Assembly (NCBI RefSeq): GCF_900111005.1
Contig: NZ_FOFV01000026.1
Coordinates: forward strand, 62,001-126,000
DNA: 64,000 nt
Direction of reading: 5' to 3'
Origin: Lentzea albida
GTDB lineage: Bacteria; Actinomycetota; Actinomycetes; Mycobacteriales; Pseudonocardiaceae
Of the stretch, positions 45,190-55,189 are shown piece by piece. Below the pieces are notes generated by a model, which was not told the origin of the DNA, did not search any database, and saw nothing but the letters and a program-made list of their open reading frames with translations. Numbering within the stretch: the stretch's first letter is position 1; each line of letters begins with the position of its first letter. Made by a program: the position numbers and the translations under genes.

Positions 45190-45786
45190 AATCCTTGCGC
45201 GCTTTAGGTCTCCGCGACAATAGCAAAGCATCCGCCCAAACGCTGTGTGCCCGGTCGGCGGCCGGTAGGCTGAGGCCGCGCCCGCGGGGCGTGCCGCGCC
45301 AGAGGATGATCGTTGGTGTGGCGCTGAGCTGGCTCGAGTTCGGCTGATCCGGACGCCCTCAGCACCTGCATCGTCGGCGCTCCCGCGCCAAGTCGGCGTC
45401 GACGCCTTAGCCGCTCGTGCCGCCCGCCTCTCCCGCAGGCAGGGCCAGAGGCGTCGGGTTCTATCAGGGCTGCTGGTCGTACTTACGGTAACGCCTGTGC
45501 GGGTTCGGCCGATCAGCCAACACACGGTCTGTTTGGGGAGGCTGAATGCGTCGTTACTCTTCATCTCCATCGCGGTGGCTGCGTCGAGTGGTCGTGAATC
45601 GTCCAACTTCTTATCGCTGCGATGGCTGGCCGGGCCCCTGGCTGAGTTGGGTGGTGTGGTCCCGGCTCGCCCACTGAAGTGGCCGGGGCCCTTGTTCTCG
45701 GTGGTCCATTAGGTCGGCCACGCCTATGCCAAACTGACCGAGCCAGAGGTTAATCCCCGAGACCCACTGTCAGTCTTCGTCGTCAC
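45190..45786. other. Intergenic region without a convincing gene
   Basis: About 600 bases lie between lsr2 and the Avs-type gene. Short ORFs on both strands (for example 45497-45712 plus) have weak starts and odd composition. The DNA near 45,300-45,500 looks like decayed coding sequence but no family was recognised. Confidence 0.4.
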
Positions 45787-45819
45787 ATGGCGCTGTGCCT
45801 GGCCGGAAGGGACAAGGTT

Positions 45820-48444
45820 GTGGCTGGTCAGCATGACGATGCTGGAGGTGCCGCGTCCTCGGGAGGATCCCGGGCCGCTGGGGGCATCGGTTTTCAGGCG
45901 GAGGTCTTCGCCTGGTGGGCAGCTCTCGCGATATCCGACGGGGAGCCCGGTTTCGACTTACTTCCGGCACCCAGGGTGCTGGCTGTCGGCTGTGAGACGG
46001 GGTTCCCGGTCGATGATGTCGGAGTCGCACTGCACAACGGGGGCTTCATTCTCATCCAGGCCAAGCGCGGGATGCGTCGGCTCGATTCCAGCTCCAGCGA
46101 TCTACGCAAGGCTATCGACCAATTGATCGACGCCTTCCGCGGTGGTCTACGCACCAGGGTGGAAGTGCGTGCCGTCGATCTAGCAAGAGATCGCCTGGTG
46201 GTTGCGACTGATACCTCATCCAGCGGCGCGTTCGATGATCTCGCGACCATTCTCGCCCGCCTTCGAGGCCATCCCGATACGCTGCCGCTGGAGAGTGCCG
46301 CCGGCACCGCAAAGCAGGTGGATGTCTGGAGGCGTTTCCTCGGCATCTTGGAACAGCGATGGGCCGAACTGGCGGGCACGGCACCCACACAGGAGGAGCT
46401 GCGCCGGTTCTGCCGCATCCTGGAGATTCATCGGCTCGACTTCACTGACACCGGGATCGATCGCAGACGGGCCCTCAGCCTGCTGGAATGCGCCGGTGCG
46501 ACGGACGGATCCTTCGAACGGCTTATCCAGTTGGGGATCGCATTCGCTCATGAACGATCATGGCGGCTCACCCACCAGCTCAGAGCCGCACTCGACGTCC
46601 CGACCGAGTCCGGGGTCAGCACGCCTAACAGGCCGCGAGGACATGTCTCGTTCGAGTGGTTGCGTCATCGTCTAGACGAAGCCGTCGAAGACCTGGGCCC
46701 TCGCTACAACCGCGAGCTGACCGTCAAGGTGCCCGTAGGGCGGGTGACCGCAGGTTTCGCGCGCCTCGACGCCGCGTTGTCACCTCTACGCGTACAGCTG
46801 CGCCAAGCGCACGCCGCTCTCGGCCGAGCCGCCGCCAAGGAGTCCGGTGACCAGCGGCTCGCCGACCTGCTGACGGAATTGGCTGATCTGCGTAACTCGA
46901 TTGACGCCCCGGCCGGTCCCGGCGTTCTGCCGGTCGATTCGTGGCGTTCCCGTTGCTCGGCGATGATCGAATCTCTCCGGCAGATCCCAAATGATCCTGC
47001 TATAGGCAGTCGCGAATCGTCGAAGTTCCGCGGCACTGTTGATTCGTGCTGGGATCACCTCGAACTGGCCGTCAGGTGGCTGAGGGGGCGGATCCCACAG
47101 GCGTGGAACGACTCGGTCCTGCTCATCACTGGAGAGCAGGGGCGAGGCAAAAGTCACCTCTTGGCTGACACGGCCCTCTCCTCCATACGTGACGGCCAGC
47201 CCGCCGTGCTGTTGCTGGGCCAACACTTCCTTCACACCAGCGACCCATGGACCCAGGCGATCGCCAACCTGCGGTGGCCCGGCACTGCCGAGGAGTTCCT
47301 CACCGCGCTCAACAGTCTTGCCAAGGCCGCGGGCCGCCGGGCACTTCTGATGGTCGATGCCCTCAACGAGGGCGAGGGCACGACGATGTGGTCCACACGA
47401 TTGGCGGGCTTCCTGAGGCAGATACGCCGGTTCGACTGGATCGGCGTGGTCCTGACTGTGCGGACCATCGCCCGAGACGCCTGCGTTCCGGACAACGTCC
47501 GCGAGAACGCCGTGGTCGTCGACCATCGCGGGTTCGCCGACGTGGAGTTCGACGCCGTGCAGGAGTTCTTCCGCCACTACAAGCTCACCAGCCCCGCCAC
47601 ACCGCTCCTGCAACGGGAGTTCCGCGAACCGCTGTTCTTGGAGCTGTTCTGCCGCGCAGCACAACAACACTCACCCCTGTTGACCGGCGCCGCACCAGGT
47701 CTGAGCGCCGTTCTCGACACGTTCCTCACCACCAGGGACAAGGTGGTCTCCGAACGGCTCAACATTGACCCTCATGACCGTGTGGTGGTCACCGCCTGCC
47801 GTGAACTGGCCACGGCCATGCTCAGTCTGGGCAGGCGCTGGTTGAGCAGGCAAGAGGCCAAGCAGATCACCGAACGCGTGTGGCCGACAACCGGCGGGTT
47901 CTCCCGCTCATTGTTCCTGGCCTTGCTCACCGAGCGAGTGCTGATCCAGAGCTTCGTGGGTGCGCGAGAGGCGACGCCGGACGCACAGCCGGTGCAGTTC
48001 GCCTACGAGCGCCTCGCCGACCACGTGGTCGCCACCGTCCTCATTGACTCAACCCGTCACCACGGCCGCTACGACCACGACGAGCTGGCTCAAATCTCAG
48101 CAGGCCTGACCGCCGGCGACACCACACTCGACGCGCTCACCGTCCTGTTGCCCGAACGCGTCGGGATCGAGCTGATCGACCTGATCCACGCCGTGGCGCC
48201 GCACACGAGCAGCATGCTGTCCGACCGCGTGATCGCCTCGTTGCCACTGCGCGCGCCGAACGCGATCACCGCTACCGCAGCCGGACTGGTCGAAGAACGG
48301 CTACTGAGCGACGACCTCCAAGTAGCTCGAGCCGCCGCAAACGTCGCAGTGCCACTGGCATGTCTACCCGGCCACCGCCTCGACTACCGGTGGTTGCACG
48401 CGACGTTGACGGCGATGCCGATGTGGCGCCGCGACATGACCTGA
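45820..48444 (+). CDS. Avs-type STAND NTPase with N-terminal Mrr-like nuclease, first part
   Basis: GTG 45820 is preferred to ATG 45787 because GAAGGG lies 8 bases before it. The N-terminal domain has FQAEVFAWWAAL and FPVDDVGVALHNGGFILIQA followed by KRG, a D ... Q-x-K nuclease core as in Mrr/Cap4-type effectors. The NTPase core carries Walker A TGEQGRGKSHLLAD (about 449-456 from ATG 45787) and Walker B LLMVDALNEGEG, the D-A-L-N-E form seen in Avs proteins. The helical C-terminal part starts (FREPLFLELFCRAAQQ, VQFAYERLADHVVATVL). It stops at TGA 48442-48444, but the frame continues to 50604, so this is the first part of one ~1600-residue gene. Confidence 0.82.
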   Translation: MAGQHDDAGGAASSGGSRAAGGIGFQAEVFAWWAALAISDGEPGFDLLPAPRVLAVGCETGFPVDDVGVALHNGGFILIQAKRGMRRLDSSSSDLRKAIDQLIDAFRGGLRTRVEVRAVDLARDRLVVATDTSSSGAFDDLATILARLRGHPDTLPLESAAGTAKQVDVWRRFLGILEQRWAELAGTAPTQEELRRFCRILEIHRLDFTDTGIDRRRALSLLECAGATDGSFERLIQLGIAFAHERSWRLTHQLRAALDVPTESGVSTPNRPRGHVSFEWLRHRLDEAVEDLGPRYNRELTVKVPVGRVTAGFARLDAALSPLRVQLRQAHAALGRAAAKESGDQRLADLLTELADLRNSIDAPAGPGVLPVDSWRSRCSAMIESLRQIPNDPAIGSRESSKFRGTVDSCWDHLELAVRWLRGRIPQAWNDSVLLITGEQGRGKSHLLADTALSSIRDGQPAVLLLGQHFLHTSDPWTQAIANLRWPGTAEEFLTALNSLAKAAGRRALLMVDALNEGEGTTMWSTRLAGFLRQIRRFDWIGVVLTVRTIARDACVPDNVRENAVVVDHRGFADVEFDAVQEFFRHYKLTSPATPLLQREFREPLFLELFCRAAQQHSPLLTGAAPGLSAVLDTFLTTRDKVVSERLNIDPHDRVVVTACRELATAMLSLGRRWLSRQEAKQITERVWPTTGGFSRSLFLALLTERVLIQSFVGAREATPDAQPVQFAYERLADHVVATVLIDSTRHHGRYDHDELAQISAGLTAGDTTLDALTVLLPERVGIELIDLIHAVAPHTSSMLSDRVIASLPLRAPNAITATAAGLVEERLLSDDLQVARAAANVAVPLACLPGHRLDYRWLHATLTAMPMWRRDMT

Positions 48445-50604
48445 ACCGCCGCCACCGTCGGCCGACGAGGACAACCAAGTCCATACACCGGGCTGTTCAT
48501 GTGGATTAACGCTGAGGACGAACCCATTCTGTCTCACCTCAGCCAAGAGTCGGCCTTCGCCAGTGCGATTACGCTCATGTGGGCGTTCACCAACTCCGAT
48601 CGGTTCGTGCGCAACACCGCCACCCGCCGCCTGGTCAAAATTGCCTCCGTCCACCCGACCGTGCTGCCCGCGCTGATCCACCGTGCCGCAGAAGTGAACG
48701 ACCTCTACGTCTTGGAGCGGGTCTGCGCGGCCGCCTACGGTGTCGCGCTACGCCGCCTACCCGACGCCGTGCTGCGCGACCTCGCGTCAGCGACCCTCGA
48801 CACCGTGTTCGGCCAAGTCGAACCACCGGTCCACATTCTCATCCGCGACTACGCCCAAGGCGTCATCCGCCTCGCCCACCGACGCGGCCTGGTAAACGAC
48901 ACTGACTGGACTCGAGCAGCAGGCCCTTGGTCGAGCCCGTGGCCAGGTCGAGACATTCCCGACCAGGACGAGCTGGAACGCCTCTACCCGCTGTTCGCCG
49001 ACGAGGAGCCGGCTCGAGAAGGCTCGCTTTGGGCCTCCATTCACCTCAGCGCCGGCGAAGGCGGCGATTTCGGCCGCTACATCGTCGGCACCAACCACCC
49101 TTACGGCTTTCCGTTCACCACCCGCCTACGCAGCGAACAGGAGCGGCATGCGGCACCCGGCGACGTCGGGGCGTCCGACGGCACCGAACCTTCTCGGCCC
49201 GGTCTTCTCCAGCAGTTCACCGATGCACTAGATGAGGACGACCCACTCCGCGCAACCTTCACCAACCTACTCACCCACGCGGAAGCCACAGCCGAAACCA
49301 CATCGCGCCGACGACGCGACGACCCAATCGACGCGGACGCGGTGACCAGGTTCGTCATCCTCGGAGTCGCCGACCGCGGCTGGACACCTGAACGCTTCCG
49401 CGACCTCGACCGCGAGCTCTACGCCGAACAGTCCGTGGGACGCGCTCCCCACAAGCGCGAACGCATCGGCAAGAAGTACCAGTGGCAGGCATGGCACGAA
49501 GCCCTAGCCCGCCTCGCCGACACCCACCTACTCCAAGAACACCCGAAGCGCCAACCCGTTACGGCCGCGCGAATCTCCTCCACCCGAGACTTCGACCCCT
49601 CACACCTGCTCTCCGGCAACCCCGAGGACTCCGCCGCCGACGACTACCTCGATACCACCGCCTTTTGGTGGTTGCCGCTGCCCACTCCCGAGGCTCCTGA
49701 CCTGTCCAGCTTCGACCTCCAGTGCGCCTGGGTCTCCGACCAAACGGCACTGCTGGACACCAGCCGACTCGTCACCATCCCCGGCAATGTGGTCGCGGCT
49801 TCACCAGCCGGCCGCACACTACAGTTGCGCGACCACGACGAATGGATACTGCTGGATGGCACCGTTGCCTGGTACTGGGACGCCGACGGCCCTGCGCAAA
49901 ATCTGGCCAGTGAGGGGGTCTGGGCCGACCACGCCGCAGTGCACCACACCGTCCTGATCCGCCAGGCCGACGTCACCGGCATCCTCGCCTCCCCGCTGAA
50001 GGCATACGACCCGCACTACTACAACCACGGCTTTACCAACAGCGCGTTTCTCGGTGAGTATCCCGACCAACCCGCCTTTACCGACCTTCTTGACGACCGC
50101 GGACAACAGGACGGCTGGACCACCGACACCAACATTCCCGCACCAGTCCTACACACCACGGACCACTACACGTGGGAAGGCAGCAACTACGACTGCTCAC
50201 TGACCAACGCGGTCTCCGTCTCCCTGCCCAGCGTCCACCTCCTTCGACTCCTCGCCCCCGACGCCTACGCCCGCGACGGCGCCATACGCGCTCCACACGG
50301 CGAAGTCATCGCATTCGCGCCCAACATCTTCGAACCCGGAGAACACGCCCTCCTCATCCGCGCCGACATCCTGCACACCAAGGTCACACAAGCCGACCTC
50401 GCTCTAGGCAGCGTCATCTACCAAGAACGCCGATCCGGCGATGCCCACAAACACGACCCCTGGCCCGGCTGGAACACCCGCACCAGCCTTCACATCCACC
50501 AGCCCACCTCTACAGGCTGGAACCTCACAGGATCACTCCAACACGACCATCAATACGCGCCACGTCCGCCGCACACACCAACGCCCAGCACCTCCGACGC
50601 CTGA
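48445..50604 (+). CDS. Avs-type STAND protein, sensor half after an in-frame TGA
   Basis: This reading frame follows the TGA directly without shift. The first possible ATG is 48499 (701 aa). The text reads YTGLFMWINAEDEP after the stop, then NTATRRLVKIASVHPTVL and YVLERVCAAAYGVALRR, features of the helical sensor repeats of Avs proteins. The rest is a large C-terminal domain with beta-rich segments. Codon use is as high in GC3 as in the first part, so the separation looks recent. No RBS precedes ATG 48499, so separate translation is doubtful. Confidence 0.75.
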   Translation, partial: TAATVGRRGQPSPYTGLFMWINAEDEPILSHLSQESAFASAITLMWAFTNSDRFVRNTATRRLVKIASVHPTVLPALIHRAAEVNDLYVLERVCAAAYGVALRRLPDAVLRDLASATLDTVFGQVEPPVHILIRDYAQGVIRLAHRRGLVNDTDWTRAAGPWSSPWPGRDIPDQDELERLYPLFADEEPAREGSLWASIHLSAGEGGDFGRYIVGTNHPYGFPFTTRLRSEQERHAAPGDVGASDGTEPSRPGLLQQFTDALDEDDPLRATFTNLLTHAEATAETTSRRRRDDPIDADAVTRFVILGVADRGWTPERFRDLDRELYAEQSVGRAPHKRERIGKKYQWQAWHEALARLADTHLLQEHPKRQPVTAARISSTRDFDPSHLLSGNPEDSAADDYLDTTAFWWLPLPTPEAPDLSSFDLQCAWVSDQTALLDTSRLVTIPGNVVAASPAGRTLQLRDHDEWILLDGTVAWYWDADGPAQNLASEGVWADHAAVHHTVLIRQADVTGILASPLKAYDPHYYNHGFTNSAFLGEYPDQPAFTDLLDDRGQQDGWTTDTNIPAPVLHTTDHYTWEGSNYDCSLTNAVSVSLPSVHLLRLLAPDAYARDGAIRAPHGEVIAFAPNIFEPGEHALLIRADILHTKVTQADLALGSVIYQERRSGDAHKHDPWPGWNTRTSLHIHQPTSTGWNLTGSLQHDHQYAPRPPHTPTPSTSDA

Positions 50605-50627
50605 AACGGGGGGACTGTAAAACGAGC

Positions 50628-50985
50628 GGCTCTGTCCATGATTGCGTGATCAACTGACTGTGCGCGGGATCAGGTGTGCGGCGACGGTTTGTGATCATGT
50701 TTGGTGTGTGATCGTCAGTGGTTGGACGCGCTCCTGCCGCACCTGGCGGGTGTGGTGGTCGAGCGGATCGAGCAGACCGCATCAGGCGTGCTGATCTGGG
50801 CGCGCGTCAAGGCGCAGGACGGTGTCTGCCCGTCCTGCAGCAGCTGATCCCGCCGGGTCCACAGTCGTTATGACCGTGGGCTGGCCGATGTCGCTGCGGC
50901 TGGTCAGCCTGTGGTGCTGCGATTACGGGTGCGCCGGTTCTTCTGCGACAACACCAGTTGTCCGGCCGCGACGTTCGCCGAGGTT
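50628..50985 (+). pseudogene. ISL3-family transposase, 5' fragment
   Basis: GGCTCTG at 50628 resembles an ISL3 terminal sequence. The reading frames give WLDALLPHLAGVVVERIEQT, then ARVKAQDGVCPSC, and after an in-frame TGA SRRVHSRYDRGLADVAAAGQ, RLRVRRFFCDNTSC and PAATFAEV. These are the zinc-binding N-terminal part and linker of ISL3 transposases. The catalytic domain is missing. The relic runs straight into a WS/DGAT fragment. Confidence 0.7.
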
Positions 50986-50993
50986 GGACGCGC

Positions 50994-51292
50994 TCGGTGT
51001 GGCGGACTGGCTCATGGACCACCAACGCTTGCACACGTTCGTGACCAAGGTGCGCGGGCCCGACCAGGGCATACACCTGGGTGGCACGCCGGTCGTCGAC
51101 CTCATCCCGTTGCCCGCCGCCACGGGCAACGGGACCGTGGCGTTCGCGGCGCTCTCGTACGCCGGCATGCTCACTGTCACCGTGGTCGCCGATCCCGACC
51201 GCGTGCCGGATCTGGACGTGCTCACCGAGGCACTCCAGGTCGAACTCGACCTCCTCGACACGAAACGGATCCCCGGAGAACCGCACAGCTGA
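50994..51292 (+). pseudogene. Wax ester synthase/diacylglycerol acyltransferase (WS/DGAT), C-terminal fragment
   Basis: This frame reads ADWLMDHQRLHTFVTKVRGP, PVVDLIPLPAATGNGTVAFA and ALSYAGMLTVTVVADPDRVP, ending RIPGEPHS. This is the conserved C-terminus of WS/DGAT (DUF1298) proteins. The N-terminal ~370 residues with the HHxxxDG site are missing. The junction with the ISL3 relic suggests that a transposon insertion and deletion removed them. Confidence 0.7.
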
Positions 51293-51297
51293 TGCCG

Positions 51298-54200
51298 TCA
51301 GAACTCGTCCTGGGTGTCCTCAGCATCGTTGTCGCCCTCCCCGCCGACGCGGTCGAACCGCTTCGCACACCTGACCAGCACGGCCGCAGCACCTGGCCAT
51401 GCCGGAGCGATCAACTTCGCGTCGCGCTCCAGTTCGGACGCCCGTTGACGTTCCAGGATCCCGCCGTCGTATTCGGCGCGGAAAGTGGTGCCGTGGTTCG
51501 CGAACACGCCCGAGACGAATCCTGCCGCGAGTGCATCGTCGTCCTGCTGCTCATCTAGCAGGTCCCGGACCACCTCGGCCGGCCACACGCCGCCCGCACC
51601 GGCCGGAGCACCGGACAGATAGTGACCGACGATGGTGAGAGCCGTCCGACGGAGCCTGTCGTCCTCGTCTTCGAGAAGCCCCTCGACTTCGCGGAACCAG
51701 TCGGCGACCCGGTCAAGTTCCAGGTGCCCGTCCGGTCGCCATCGCCAGTCGCGCAACGCGCTGTAGGCGGCCACTTGGAAGACTGTCTGCTCGCCCCTGA
51801 ACTCCGAGACGCGCACCAACTCCACGAACGCCTCCGGGAATCGTTCAGCCCGCGAGTAAAGAGCCTTCGTTTCCCGGTCTCGCAGCAGAAGAGGCCGGTA
51901 GGCGAGCTCGAGCAGCACCACGTCCGGTTCTTCTCCGACCACGCTCGTCAGGTGATCCAGGAGATCAGCGGCGTCGTGCAGTCCGAGTTGACCCGGTCGT
52001 TCCGCGACATCGTCCGACACAGCGGCCCACAACACCTTGGCAACGAGGTCAGAGGACGGGTTCCAGCGCGACTCCGCGCTTGACTCAAGCGCATACACCA
52101 ACGAGCTGATCGCCGACCAGGCGCGACCGTGTGCGATCAGTTCCTCAACGAACCACGCGGTGTCCGACCTCGGGGGTGGCCACGCGGCAACCTCACGCCA
52201 GAAGATGTCGATGGCCTCCCTGTCCGCGATCTCGAGCAACTCGCGGACGTCGTGGGACCGCGACAAGGCGAGCAGGAACACGGCCTGGCCAGGTGCCGAC
52301 CACGTGGTCATCCGCGTGCTCGTCGATCGCAGCCACGGGTCGCCGCCGATCGCAGCGCGGATCTCCACCCAGCGGCGCGCGAAATCCTCCAGTTGTCCAC
52401 CATGGTCCAGAAGGAGGACAACCTCATCGAGGTAGCGATCTTCCGAGATTCGCGCCGTCAGCTCTCCAACGACGTCGGGACGCACGCTGCGACCGGCCAG
52501 ATCGCACAACGCAGACAATCCCACGCTCACAGCCTCGTTCACCGCCGCCGACCGCAACGCCTCAAGTTCAGTGTCGTAGCCCTCCAGATCATGTATGTCG
52601 ACACGCGCGAGCCGCGGCCGCCAGTCGAACAGCCACGCGTGTCGCTCCGCGAGATCCCGGGGTTCGATCCGTGCCGCGACCGCCCGCAGCACCTCCACCT
52701 CCGAGTCGGCGGTCAGACCGTGGTAGGCGAGTTGGAGGCGGACATGCCTATCGACCTCCTCCCACAGGCGTAACCGCACTGACTCTTCCAATATGTCCAG
52801 CTCCGCCGTGGTCAGCGCTTTCACCGCTTGACCGCGTATCGGCAGGTACATGTCGGCGAGCACGGGTACGACATCGACCCAGCGGTGTGGCTCGGTGTGT
52901 AGAATTGCCAGTACCCGTTCGCACAGACCGCCGAAAGCCGCGTCCTGTTCGGCGGGAACGGGTCCGGGTTCGTTCGGCAGCCAGTCGGCTCTGAACTCCG
53001 GTTCGTGGGTGCGGGGGTGCCAACGCCCAACCAGACCTGGGGCGCTCAGTTCCAGCAGGAGCTTCCACGCGAGTTCCGGGTGTTTTGTGCGCAGTCCGTC
53101 GAGCACCTGGAACCGGAACTCGAGCGTCGCCGACGTGTAGGCCCAGCCAGGCTGGAACACCCGGCGCAGAGTGTCGAGCGGCGAGCCTCCAATGCGTTCG
53201 TCGAACTCGGTGATCTGAGCGAGCCGCGCCAGCACGCGGACTGCCTGCGGCAGGTAGTCCGGCGTCCAGCACAGCGTTTCCAAGGCCCACAACAGGTACG
53301 TTCGCGGCCCGAAGAGCCCGGCACGGGCACCGCCATCTCTACCGAGCACCTGCGCCATGACCGGATTCGCGCCGGACAGCGACTTCGCGAGACCCGCGAG
53401 AAACTCTTCAGGTGCGGCTTCCGCCAGCAGCGGGAGCGTCTGCGAGGCCACCGCGTGCCATGTCGATCCGGTGCGATCGGCGTTGCACCGTGCGAGGAGT
53501 TCCCTCACGAGTTCGGCTGCGTGATCACGGGGCCTGTGCCCGCTCGCCAGCACCAGGTCACTGCGATCCCCGCCCATTAGGGCCGCAGCCACAGCAACGC
53601 CCTTCCTGAAGTCGTCAGAGCGGCCCTGGGCCGTGCCCAGCCTCTTGGCCTGCACCCACTGGCTCAGCGGAGCGTGAAGTAGCGGATCGACCTCGCTCAA
53701 CACGCTGACCGCCATCGTGTGCCAACGACGCAGGATCGAAGTGGTGAGGCCAGCCCTTAGGGCAAGCCAGCCCATTTCGGGATCGGTCAGCTGCCATCGG
53801 GTTCCGGATCGGTGGAGGAGCGGTTCGCCTGATGTCGCCGCGCGTAAGGCGAACTCCTCTACCTCGCGCGTCTCCTTCAGCAGAAGTGCGGCCACGGTGT
53901 CCAGGTCGGAGTAGCCGTCACGGGTGGTCCAAGAGCCGGCCAGCACCAAGCCGTTCATGTTCTCTGTCGCCCACGGCGGCGCGGGCTCCCCCGGTGCGAG
54001 CGTCGTCCGCAGGACCGAAAGGCTGCGTCGCGCGAGCCCCGCACACCGGCGCGCTTGTTGGCTGGGAAGCCCCGAGCGCAGGAATTCCTCGTATGCCAGG
54101 TCGGCACGCAGCCGAGGCAACGTCACAACATCATCGCCTGTGTCGGACTCGTGGATGTTCTGCAGGACCAGGACGTGCATTCCCTGCGCAACAAGGCTTT

Positions 54201-55017
54201 GGACGTCAGCTCCGGTGGTGGCAACCACCACTAGAAGTGGCACCGGCAACCCGTGGCAGTACGCGGCACCTTGTTCGGACTCCACGACGACCGCGCGAAC
54301 AGCTGTGCTCTCGGTGTCGAGCACACCCGCTACGAATGCGATCCCCTCTACAGCCGTTCTGCACCGAAGTGTCAGCTCGCCTGGCGGGCCTTCCAGCCAC
54401 AGGCCGAGTGCGGCGACCTCCTCGGCTCGCCCGGCCAGCGGCAGCTCGACCGGGAGAGGCGGGCGTGTCGCCATGGACCAGCGGGACCACCACTGGTCCA
54501 CGCCCTTCAACCCGTCTGCCGCGCCGATCCGGAGCTCGGGCTCCATTTCGAACAGCCTTTGCATCAGGTCGGCGAGTTGCGCGTCGACGTTCTTGGGAGT
54601 GATCACCCAGTCCTGCACGAGCGCAAGCCCTTTGATGTCATCGGGCAGCAGGAGGTCGCCCATTCGCGGCGCGTCGTCGAACCGCACCACGACCACGCGT
54701 TTTCCTCCAGCGAACGCGAGCCGCACTTCCCTGCGCACCCAGTCGTCCTCGTCATCAACCCGGCGTGTGCCGTCCTCGCGTACGCCCAGCCAGTCACGAC
54801 CTGCGACCACGAGCACAACGCGCGAGCTCTCGACGGCCTCTACGAGCTCCGGCGGAAAGACCTCACCTGGGCCGATCGATCGGCTCGATCGAAAGATCTG
54901 GACGTCCCCGAACCGGGCACGAGCATGCCCGTCGACCGCCACCGCGGCCCACTGGCCGTCGTTCCCACGAAAGCTGATGAAAACGCATGTCCTGCTCGCC
55001 CGCATGGTGTTCGACAC
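51298..55017 (-). CDS. TIR-domain protein with degenerate STAND-like segment and long helical repeats
   Basis: This 1239-aa protein starts at GTG 55017 (or ATG 55005). Residues ~10-115 form a TIR domain (VFISFRGNDG, FRSSRSIGPGEVFPPELVEA, RVVLVVAGRDW), with a catalytic-type Glu at position 97 in WVRREVRLAFAGGK. At ~190-235 PLAGRAEEVAALGLWL resembles the L-x-G-R-x-x-E entry of STAND NTPases, but the following P-loop position (ELTLRCRTAVEGIAF) has no G-K-S/T. The rest is a helical repeat array with many Leu/Trp/Arg and ends in an acidic tail. The likely role is an NAD-consuming defence effector with a helical sensor. No partner gene is adjacent. Confidence 0.75.
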   Translation of the reverse strand: MSNTMRASRTCVFISFRGNDGQWAAVAVDGHARARFGDVQIFRSSRSIGPGEVFPPELVEAVESSRVVLVVAGRDWLGVREDGTRRVDDEDDWVRREVRLAFAGGKRVVVVRFDDAPRMGDLLLPDDIKGLALVQDWVITPKNVDAQLADLMQRLFEMEPELRIGAADGLKGVDQWWSRWSMATRPPLPVELPLAGRAEEVAALGLWLEGPPGELTLRCRTAVEGIAFVAGVLDTESTAVRAVVVESEQGAAYCHGLPVPLLVVVATTGADVQSLVAQGMHVLVLQNIHESDTGDDVVTLPRLRADLAYEEFLRSGLPSQQARRCAGLARRSLSVLRTTLAPGEPAPPWATENMNGLVLAGSWTTRDGYSDLDTVAALLLKETREVEEFALRAATSGEPLLHRSGTRWQLTDPEMGWLALRAGLTTSILRRWHTMAVSVLSEVDPLLHAPLSQWVQAKRLGTAQGRSDDFRKGVAVAAALMGGDRSDLVLASGHRPRDHAAELVRELLARCNADRTGSTWHAVASQTLPLLAEAAPEEFLAGLAKSLSGANPVMAQVLGRDGGARAGLFGPRTYLLWALETLCWTPDYLPQAVRVLARLAQITEFDERIGGSPLDTLRRVFQPGWAYTSATLEFRFQVLDGLRTKHPELAWKLLLELSAPGLVGRWHPRTHEPEFRADWLPNEPGPVPAEQDAAFGGLCERVLAILHTEPHRWVDVVPVLADMYLPIRGQAVKALTTAELDILEESVRLRLWEEVDRHVRLQLAYHGLTADSEVEVLRAVAARIEPRDLAERHAWLFDWRPRLARVDIHDLEGYDTELEALRSAAVNEAVSVGLSALCDLAGRSVRPDVVGELTARISEDRYLDEVVLLLDHGGQLEDFARRWVEIRAAIGGDPWLRSTSTRMTTWSAPGQAVFLLALSRSHDVRELLEIADREAIDIFWREVAAWPPPRSDTAWFVEELIAHGRAWSAISSLVYALESSAESRWNPSSDLVAKVLWAAVSDDVAERPGQLGLHDAADLLDHLTSVVGEEPDVVLLELAYRPLLLRDRETKALYSRAERFPEAFVELVRVSEFRGEQTVFQVAAYSALRDWRWRPDGHLELDRVADWFREVEGLLEDEDDRLRRTALTIVGHYLSGAPAGAGGVWPAEVVRDLLDEQQDDDALAAGFVSGVFANHGTTFRAEYDGGILERQRASELERDAKLIAPAWPGAAAVLVRCAKRFDRVGGEGDNDAEDTQDEF

Positions 55018-55189
55018 TATCCCGTCGCCGCACAGGCGCCTGGTCGTTCCATCGCGGCGCGGATCAGCAGTTCGTTGCCGCGGTTCTGTTGTGTGCGGGA
55101 GAGTGGCGCAGACCGACGGATCGGGCTGCAGCAGAGGTGTGTTGATGCGTCAGGCCGGGAGAACACGCGGATCCCCGCGCGATGGTCGG
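55018..55189. other. Short intergenic region upstream of the TIR gene
   Basis: It should contain the promoter of the minus-strand TIR gene. No ORF or motif was recognised. Confidence 0.35.

Noticed and set aside
45497..45712. 71-codon plus-strand ORF before the Avs gene
   Set aside because: Weak start, no RBS, no motif; kept as intergenic.
48442..48444. TGA as selenocysteine codon
   Set aside because: The family has no Sec at this place and no selenocysteine-insertion hairpin was seen; a Trp-to-stop change is simpler.
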